DNA of 11,925 bases from an uncultured Eubacteriales bacterium (lineage in GTDB: Bacteria > Bacillota > Clostridia > Tissierellales > Peptoniphilaceae): the NCBI GenBank assembly GCA_902488815.1, contig CABTXP010000035.1:1-11925 (forward strand), in the 5' to 3' direction. Positions 6,415 to 11,925 of the stretch are shown here, piece after piece. The number at the start of each line of letters is the position of its first letter. Position 1 is the first letter of the stretch. The notes below the pieces were generated by a model. It was not told where the DNA came from. It worked only from the letters and a program-made list of their open reading frames with translations, and made no database searches. Made by a program: the position numbers and the translations under genes.

Positions 6415-6416
6415 AT

Positions 6417-7706
6417 ATGAGCGGAATATTCGGCGTTTTTTCAAAAAAAAGATATAAGAATGTTTTTTCGCCTCTATACTCGGGACTTTTTGCCCTCCAA
6501 CACAGAGGGCAGGAGTCCATGGGTATGTCCCTTTTGGAATACGGCAAGCTTTCCCAAATAAAGGGCAGAGGTGTAATTACAGACAACATAAAGTATGACA
6601 ACATAAGGGAGCTTGAAGGGAGCGTAGGCCTTGGCCATGTAAGATATCCCTTTGAGTCCGAGACCAAGGAACTCCTTCCCATGCCATGGCTATTTAATCC
6701 GGGAGACGGCAGCAGAAAAACTTTAATCGCCGTTGACGGAAAGTTTTTTAACGACGTGGACGTGGAAGATGTAGTTGAAATAATTAACTCTGGCACTGAC
6801 GAAGAAATAATCGACTATGTAAATAATTTAGACGGAGCTTATTCCATAATCTTTATCCAAGAAGAAAAGATGGTGGTTATAAGAGACCCGAAGGGCATAA
6901 AAAATATTACTGTCGGCCACGGATTTGACTTTGTGGCGGCTTCATCTGAAAGCTGCGGCTTAGATGCAGTGGGAGCAAGCTCTAAAGAGTTAAGGCCCGG
7001 GGAAATTTTTATTGTAGAAAAGGATCGTGAAAGGTCAATTTTTGCAGAGGAAAAGTCAAACACCCCATGTATTTTTGAATATGTCTACACGGCAAGACCC
7101 GACTCCGTAATCGGAGGCGTCTCAGTCTACGATGCCAGAATAAAAATGGGAGAAATACTTTACGAAGAATGTCCCGTGAAGGCGGACGTGGTAATAGGCT
7201 CTCCCGACTCCGGACTTATTTCCGCCTTAGGCTTTTCAAGAGCTTCGGGAATAATGTATGAAAGGGCCATTGTGAGAAACAGATACATTGGCAGAACCTT
7301 TATCCTTCCCACGGACAACATGAGAAGGAAGGGCATTCAAATAAAACTTCAACCTATTAAGTCGATTATAAAGGGCAAGGACATAGTTCTTGTAGACGAC
7401 TCAATAGTTAGAGGTAACACAATGAGAAGAGTGGTAGAGATTTTAAGAGAGTCGGGGGCAAATTCAATTCACATAAGAATTTCCTCCCCTCCTGTAATTA
7501 AAAGTGAAAACACCACCTTCGACATACCTTCTGAAGACAAGTTAATTGCAAAGGGCAAGACTGTAGAAGAAATAAGAAAATTAATCGGCTGCGACTCCCT
7601 TGGATTTATATCCTTGGAAGGACTTAGAAGAGCCTGTGGCGGAAGAGAGTATTACGAAAGATGTTTCGGTGGAAATGACACATTGGGGGAATCAGATGTC
7701 AATTAA
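6417..7706 (+). CDS. purF: Amidophosphoribosyltransferase with an apparently inactive glutaminase domain
   Basis: First committed step: PRPP to 5-phosphoribosylamine. 429 residues, shorter than Bacillus PurF (476). The transferase half is convincing: CIFEYVYTARPDS (218-230), NRYIGRTFI (288-296) and the PRPP loop VLVDDSIVRGNT (324-335). The N-terminal Ntn-glutaminase fold is retained (HRGQES 29-34, GHVRY 73-77) but its catalytic centre is altered. The N-terminal nucleophile Cys is Ser2 (MSGIFG). The family's AHNGN is AVDGK, giving Asp107 for the oxyanion Asn with Gly108 kept. There is no Cys before residue 180, so no cryptic start or processing site can restore it. The Bacillus Fe-S ligand segments PCFYGID and CxxC are also missing. 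Ammonia-dependent activity is inferred. It starts 2 nt after purE with AAGGAT (6407-6412). Confidence 0.95.
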   Translation: MSGIFGVFSKKRYKNVFSPLYSGLFALQHRGQESMGMSLLEYGKLSQIKGRGVITDNIKYDNIRELEGSVGLGHVRYPFESETKELLPMPWLFNPGDGSRKTLIAVDGKFFNDVDVEDVVEIINSGTDEEIIDYVNNLDGAYSIIFIQEEKMVVIRDPKGIKNITVGHGFDFVAASSESCGLDAVGASSKELRPGEIFIVEKDRERSIFAEEKSNTPCIFEYVYTARPDSVIGGVSVYDARIKMGEILYEECPVKADVVIGSPDSGLISALGFSRASGIMYERAIVRNRYIGRTFILPTDNMRRKGIQIKLQPIKSIIKGKDIVLVDDSIVRGNTMRRVVEILRESGANSIHIRISSPPVIKSENTTFDIPSEDKLIAKGKTVEEIRKLIGCDSLGFISLEGLRRACGGREYYERCFGGNDTLGESDVN

Positions 7707-8727
7707 TTACAAAGACTCCGGCGTAGACGTGGAAGCCGGCCAAAGAGAAGTAAAACTTATAAAAAATATAGTGGAGAAAACTCACGACTCAAATGTACTT
7801 TCAAAGTTGGGAGGTTTTTCAGGACTATATGATCTATCAGCCTTTAAAGATATAAAAAACCCGGTCCTTGTCTCAGGTACAGACGGAGTAGGTACCAAGG
7901 TCATCTTGGCACAAATGATGGATAAAAACGACACTGTAGGCATTGACTGTGTGGCAATGTGCGCCAACGACGTCCTGTGTCAAGGAGCAAAGCCTTTGTT
8001 CTTCTTGGACTACATCGCCACAGGAAGACTAGTGCCGGAGAGAATGGCTGAACTTGTAAAAGGCGTAGCTGAAGGTTGTAACCAAGCAGGTGCATCTTTA
8101 ATCGGCGGCGAAACTGCGGAGATGCCGGGCATTTACAAAGAAGACGACTACGACCTGGCAGGTTTTGTAGTGGGCATAGTTGACAAGGACAAGATAATCG
8201 ACGGAGAAAAAGTAGAAGAAGGAGATATAATCTTCGGACTTTCCTCATCAGGCATTCACTCCAACGGATATTCATTGGTGAGAAAATTAATTTTTGAAAA
8301 GATGAACTTCGATTTAAACATGGAAGTAGAAGGCCTTGAAAAGAATTTGGGAGAGACACTTTTAACTCCGACAAAGATCTATGTTAAACCCATGCTTTCA
8401 CTTATGAAGGACGTGGAAGTAAGAGCCATGTCACACATAACAGGTGGCGGCTACTACGAAAACATACCTCGCATGATAAAGGACGGCCTTTGTGCCAAGG
8501 TAGACGTGAGAAATGTAAAAGTCCCTGATATTTTTAAACTTATTAAGAAGTGGGGCAACATTTCCGACAAAGACATGTACTCCACATTTAACATGGGCAT
8601 TGGACTAATATTTGTAGTAAAAAAAGAAGACCGCGAGGCAGTTATAGATCACTTTAAAGACTACGACACCTTGTATGAAATCGGCGAAATCGTAAAGGGA
8701 GAGGAAAAACTTGAACTCCGATACTAA
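7696..8727 (+). CDS. purM: Phosphoribosylformylglycinamidine cyclo-ligase (AIR synthase)
   Basis: Closes the imidazole ring, converting FGAM to AIR with ATP; it acts directly after PurL and belongs to the same fold superfamily. 343 residues, normal length. Motifs: YKDSGVDVEAG (5-15), GTDGVGTK (61-68), DCVAMCANDVL (84-94), GGETAEMPG (137-145), SSSGIHSNGYSL (183-194) and HITGGGYYENIPR (247-259). The start is ATG 7696, with GGGGGA at 7685-7690 five nt before; the frame is open further upstream but only inside purF and without a ribosome site. It overlaps the purF end by 11 nt, so coupled translation is likely. Nothing degenerate seen. Confidence 0.97.
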   Translation: MSINYKDSGVDVEAGQREVKLIKNIVEKTHDSNVLSKLGGFSGLYDLSAFKDIKNPVLVSGTDGVGTKVILAQMMDKNDTVGIDCVAMCANDVLCQGAKPLFFLDYIATGRLVPERMAELVKGVAEGCNQAGASLIGGETAEMPGIYKEDDYDLAGFVVGIVDKDKIIDGEKVEEGDIIFGLSSSGIHSNGYSLVRKLIFEKMNFDLNMEVEGLEKNLGETLLTPTKIYVKPMLSLMKDVEVRAMSHITGGGYYENIPRMIKDGLCAKVDVRNVKVPDIFKLIKKWGNISDKDMYSTFNMGIGLIFVVKKEDREAVIDHFKDYDTLYEIGEIVKGEEKLELRY

Positions 8728-9310
8728 AAATATTGCCGTATTAATTTCAGGCTCAGGGACGAATTTGCAGGCATTAATAGACAACCAAGACAGGTTTAAT
8801 GGTGAGATAAAACTAATTATTTCGTCCAAGGAGGATGCCTACGGCCTTGAGAGAGGAAAAAAAGCGGGCATTAAGTCGGTATTTGAAAGAGACAACGACA
8901 AGATTTTAGATTTGCTTTTGGAAAATAATATTTCCCTCATAGTCTTGGCAGGATATTTAAAAATACTTCCCAAGGAACTTGTGACGGCATATCGAAATAA
9001 AATTATAAACATTCACCCCTCGCTCATTCCATCTTTTTGTGGCATGGGTTACTATGGCATAAAGGTACATGAGGCCGCAATTAAAAGAGGAGTGAAGATC
9101 ACGGGAGCCACAACTCACTTTGTAAATGAAGGGGCGGACGAAGGTCCCATTATTTTGCAAAAAGCTGTGGCAGTGGAAGAAGAGGACACACCTTTGACCT
9201 TGCAACAAAAGGTCTTAAATGTAGAGCACGAAATTTTGACAAAGAGCGTGGAGCTCTTCACAGAAGATAAAATTTATGTAAGAGACAACAGAGTTTTCAT
9301 AAGGAGGTAA
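8711..9310 (+). CDS. purN: Phosphoribosylglycinamide (GAR) formyltransferase, folate-dependent
   Basis: Transfers a formyl group from 10-formyl-THF to GAR, giving FGAR for PurL. 199 residues, usual length. It has the N-terminal SGSGTNLQALID (13-24), LAGYLKILP (79-87), and the catalytic set N100-x-H102 in NIHPSLIPSF with D143 in NEGADEGPII. The SFCGMGYYG variant after the NIHPS motif is the form seen in clostridial PurN. The start is TTG 8711, preceded by GGGAGAGG (8697-8704) within the end of purM; the overlap is 17 nt. There is no purD between purM and purN; it lies at the operon's end instead. Confidence 0.95.
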   Translation: MNSDTKNIAVLISGSGTNLQALIDNQDRFNGEIKLIISSKEDAYGLERGKKAGIKSVFERDNDKILDLLLENNISLIVLAGYLKILPKELVTAYRNKIINIHPSLIPSFCGMGYYGIKVHEAAIKRGVKITGATTHFVNEGADEGPIILQKAVAVEEEDTPLTLQQKVLNVEHEILTKSVELFTEDKIYVRDNRVFIRR

Positions 9311-9312
9311 AA

Positions 9313-10836
9313 TTGAGAGCTTTAATTTCAGTATTTGACAAAGAAAATATTTTAGACTTTGCAAAAGAACTTGAAAAAATGGACTGGGAAATTGTAAGCA
9401 CGGGAGGCACATACAAACTTTTAAAAGATGCAGGGCTAAAGGTCATATCCATAGACGAAGTGACGAAGTTTCCGGAAATTTTAGACGGAAGAGTTAAGAC
9501 TTTAAATCCTTTAATACACGGAGGCATCCTCTTTAGAAGAGAAGAACCTTCCCACGTAAAGACAATAGAAGAACAAGGCATCACACCTATAGACATGGTA
9601 GTCAACAATCTCTATCCCTTTGAAGAAGCTCTTAAGGCCAAAAAAGATCACCCGACTATGATTGAAAACATAGACATCGGCGGCCCCTCCATGATAAGAG
9701 CCGCAGCCAAAAACTATAAGGACGTGCTCATAGTTACGGACCCCAAAGACTACGAAAAGACTTTGGAAGAAATTAAAAAAGGCCCTTCAATAGAATTTAA
9801 AGAGTATCTTGCAAGAAAGGCCTTCACTCTCACAGCACACTACGACACATTGATCTCAAATTACTTTGAAAAGAGAACGGATGAAAAATTCCCTGAATAC
9901 ATTAACAAGAGCTACAAGCTAAATGAAGTGTTGAGATACGGAGAAAACCCGCACCAAGAAGCGGCTTTCTATGAAGACACGGACATAGAATACAAAGCTC
10001 CCTATGAACAACTTAACGGCAAGCAAATTTCATACAACAACCTTAACGACATGTTCGGCGCAATTAAAATCGCGAAGAACTTCGACCCCAAGGACGGCGC
10101 AGTTGCAGTTGCAGTTAAACACACAAACCCCTGCGGCATAGGCTTCGGCGATACTTTGGAAGAAGCATTTAAAAAAGCCTACGACTGTGACGACGAATCA
10201 ATTTTCGGCGGCATTATCGCCATGAATAGAGAAGTAGATGCTGCCACTGCAAAACTCTTACACGAAATCTTTTTGGAAATAGTAGTGGCACCTGCCTTTA
10301 CAGAAGAAGCGCTAAAGATACTTTGCTCAAAGCCCAACCTTAGAGTGTTGAGACTGCCATCATTTAACGACTTTAAATTCCCCGCCCTTGGACAAAAGGA
10401 CGTGTTAAACGGCATCATAGTTCAAGAATACGACACGGTGGACTTAAAAGAAGAAGACCTTAACTTTGTCACAAAGGAAAGACCCACGCCTGAAGAAATG
10501 GAAGAACTTAAATTCGCATGGAAGTGTGTCAAAGGTTCAGCCTCAAACTCAGTAGTAATTACAAAGAACAAAGGCACCATCGGCATAGGTCAAGGCCAAA
10601 CAAAGAGGTCATGGGCTGTGGAAGAAGCCATTGAAAGAAGCGGCGACAAAATAAAGGGCGCAGTAATGGCATCGGACGGATTTTTCTTTGAAGACACAAT
10701 GGAACTTCTATACAAGGCGGGAGTTCATGCGGTAATGCAACCCGGCGGATCCAAGTCCGACCCGGACGTAATTAAATTTGCAGACGAACACAATATGGCT
10801 GTAGTATTTACAGGCATAAGACACTTCAGACACTAA
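9313..10836 (+). CDS. purH: Bifunctional AICAR formyltransferase / IMP cyclohydrolase
   Basis: Performs the last two steps to IMP. 507 residues, normal length. The N-terminal cyclohydrolase (MGS-like) domain, about 1-190, carries STGGT, DGRVKTLNPLIHGGIL, NNLYPFEE and ENIDIGGPSMIRAAAKN. The loop usually reads KTLHPx(V/I)HGG; here the His after KTL is Asn. The transferase domain begins around LNEVLRYGENPHQ and has the catalytic pair K269-H270 in VKHTNPCG, plus SDGFFFED and the C-terminal GIRHFRH. The start is TTG 9313 with AAGGAGGT (9301-9308) overlapping the purN stop; only 2 nt separate the genes. Confidence 0.96.
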   Translation: MRALISVFDKENILDFAKELEKMDWEIVSTGGTYKLLKDAGLKVISIDEVTKFPEILDGRVKTLNPLIHGGILFRREEPSHVKTIEEQGITPIDMVVNNLYPFEEALKAKKDHPTMIENIDIGGPSMIRAAAKNYKDVLIVTDPKDYEKTLEEIKKGPSIEFKEYLARKAFTLTAHYDTLISNYFEKRTDEKFPEYINKSYKLNEVLRYGENPHQEAAFYEDTDIEYKAPYEQLNGKQISYNNLNDMFGAIKIAKNFDPKDGAVAVAVKHTNPCGIGFGDTLEEAFKKAYDCDDESIFGGIIAMNREVDAATAKLLHEIFLEIVVAPAFTEEALKILCSKPNLRVLRLPSFNDFKFPALGQKDVLNGIIVQEYDTVDLKEEDLNFVTKERPTPEEMEELKFAWKCVKGSASNSVVITKNKGTIGIGQGQTKRSWAVEEAIERSGDKIKGAVMASDGFFFEDTMELLYKAGVHAVMQPGGSKSDPDVIKFADEHNMAVVFTGIRHFRH

Positions 10837-10837
10837 T

Positions 10838-11925
10838 ATGAAAGTATTGGTAATAGGATCGGGAGGCAGAGAGCACGCCCTTGCGTGGAAGCTCTCACAG
10901 TCGCCTGAAGTAAAAGAAGTATATGTGGCACCGGGTAACGGCGGCACGGAAAAGTATCACAACGTGGATATACAGGCAGGGGACCTTCAAGGCTTAAAAA
11001 ATTTTGCTTTAGACAAAGGCATAGATCTTACGGTAGTAGGCCCTGAAAACCCACTTTGCGACGGCATCGTCGACGTATTTAAGTCGGCGGGACTAAAGAT
11101 ATTCGGCCCCGACAAAGCCTGTGCCATGTTTGAAAAGAGCAAGGAATTTACCAAGGAATTTTTGGAAAAATATAAAATTCCCACGGCAAAATATAAGAGC
11201 TACACAGATTATGAATGTGCAAGAGAAGGCATAAGAGAATTTTCTTATCCGGTTGTAGTAAAGGCCGACGGACTGTGTGCCGGGAAAGGCGTAATAATTT
11301 GTGAAGATGAAAAGGGAGCTTTAAAGGCCCTTAGAGAAATATTTTTAGACAAGGTATTCGGCGCAGAAGGAAGCACCGTAGTAGTGGAAGAATTTTTAAG
11401 AGGAAGAGAGTCCTCCTTACTTGCCTTTGTCTCAAACAACAAAATATTTCCCTTGGAAGAAGCGGAAGACCACAAGCAAATCTTTGACGGCGACCGCGGA
11501 CCAAATACCGGAGGAGTAGGCACCTATTCTCCTCGTAAAGGCTCATCGGAAAAACTGAAGGCACACACGGAAGAAATCTTAAGAAAAATCGAAGGAGGAT
11601 TAAAATCAGAAGGCCTGACATACAACGGCATCCTCTTTATCGGCTTTATGATTGAAGAGGACGAGCCAAAGGTCTTGGAATTTAACGTGCGCTTCGGCGA
11701 TCCGGAGACGGAAGTATTAATGCCGAGACTTAAAGGGGACTTGTATCAAATATTAAACAAGTGTATCGACGGCACACTAAGTGCGGGCGATATAGAGTGG
11801 AGAGAAGAGCTTTGCCTCTGCACCATCCTCTGCTCCGAGGGCTACCCCGGCTCCTATGAAAAGGGAAAAGAAATCACGGGCATAGAAAAAATGGACGAAG
11901 ACATCATCCTCTTTCACAACGGCAC
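10838..11925 (+). CDS. purD: Phosphoribosylamine-glycine ligase (GAR synthetase), 3' end outside window
   Basis: Couples the PurF product phosphoribosylamine to glycine with ATP. 362 codons plus two bases are present, and the frame stays open to the window edge; complete family members have about 415-430 residues, so roughly 55-65 are missing. Motifs: MKVLVIGSGGREHALAW (1-17), APGNGGT (31-37), VGPENPLCDGIVD (67-79), the ATP-grasp part VVVKADGLCAGKGV (139-152), EEAEDHKQIFDGDRGPNTGG (207-226) and the Mg/ATP motif LEFNVRFGDPETE (280-292). The family's GGMGAYSP reads GGVGTYSP. ATG 10838 lies one base after the purH stop without a recognisable ribosome binding site, suggesting termination-reinitiation from purH. 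Confidence 0.95.
   Translation, partial: MKVLVIGSGGREHALAWKLSQSPEVKEVYVAPGNGGTEKYHNVDIQAGDLQGLKNFALDKGIDLTVVGPENPLCDGIVDVFKSAGLKIFGPDKACAMFEKSKEFTKEFLEKYKIPTAKYKSYTDYECAREGIREFSYPVVVKADGLCAGKGVIICEDEKGALKALREIFLDKVFGAEGSTVVVEEFLRGRESSLLAFVSNNKIFPLEEAEDHKQIFDGDRGPNTGGVGTYSPRKGSSEKLKAHTEEILRKIEGGLKSEGLTYNGILFIGFMIEEDEPKVLEFNVRFGDPETEVLMPRLKGDLYQILNKCIDGTLSAGDIEWREELCLCTILCSEGYPGSYEKGKEITGIEKMDEDIILFHNG

Noticed and set aside
7600..7695. Upstream extension of purM inside purF
   Set aside because: The GGGGGA site 5 nt before ATG 7696 and the family N-terminus (YKDSGVD close to the start) fix the start at 7696.
7901..8374. Long minus-strand frame of 157 codons opposite purM
   Set aside because: It is antisense to well-conserved purM motifs, has a Leu/Arg-rich low-complexity translation and no family signature.

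Overview
The window looks like a chromosomal segment of a low-to-moderate GC, anaerobic Gram-positive bacterium. The signs are AGA-rich arginine codons, strong AGGAGG-type ribosome binding sites, TTG starts, a ykkC-family riboswitch and clostridial-type PurL and PurN. An ammonia-producing, peptide-fermenting Tissierellia/Peptoniphilaceae-like organism would fit, but that is an inference from sequence style, not a database match.

Layout. Bases 1-373 hold the intrinsic terminator of an upstream gene outside the window, two short GGGGACACAC...GAATGTCCCC repeats, and a promoter with two near-identical palindromic operator boxes. Bases 374-1310 hold a small cassette: a Cro/CI-type HTH regulator (TTG start), a four-helix membrane protein and a short DUF1648-like membrane protein. 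A third copy of the repeat follows. Bases 1478-1663 are the leader of the purine operon: an extended -10 promoter, a ykkC-family aptamer that context identifies as a PRPP riboswitch, and a strong intrinsic terminator sharing bases with the 3' part of the aptamer. From 1677 to the window end, eight purine genes run on the + strand with overlaps or gaps of at most 2 nt: purC, purL, purE, purF, purM, purN, purH and purD (3' truncated by the window edge). Together they cover PRPP to IMP except for purB and, if it is needed, purK, which are not in the window.

The most striking observation is that both glutamine-dependent enzymes of the pathway have glutaminase domains that are present but apparently dead. 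In PurF the N-terminal nucleophile Cys is Ser (MSGIFG), the oxyanion Asn is Asp, and there is no Cys at all in residues 1-179. In PurL the whole class I triad is replaced (Cys to Gly1057, His to Ile1163, Glu to Asp1165) while the synthase part is intact. The PRPP-transferase site of PurF is intact too. The coherent reading is de novo purine synthesis fed by free ammonia, or by an unidentified shared ammonia donor, under control of a PRPP-sensing riboswitch. PurF also seems to have lost most ligands of the Bacillus-type Fe-S cluster.
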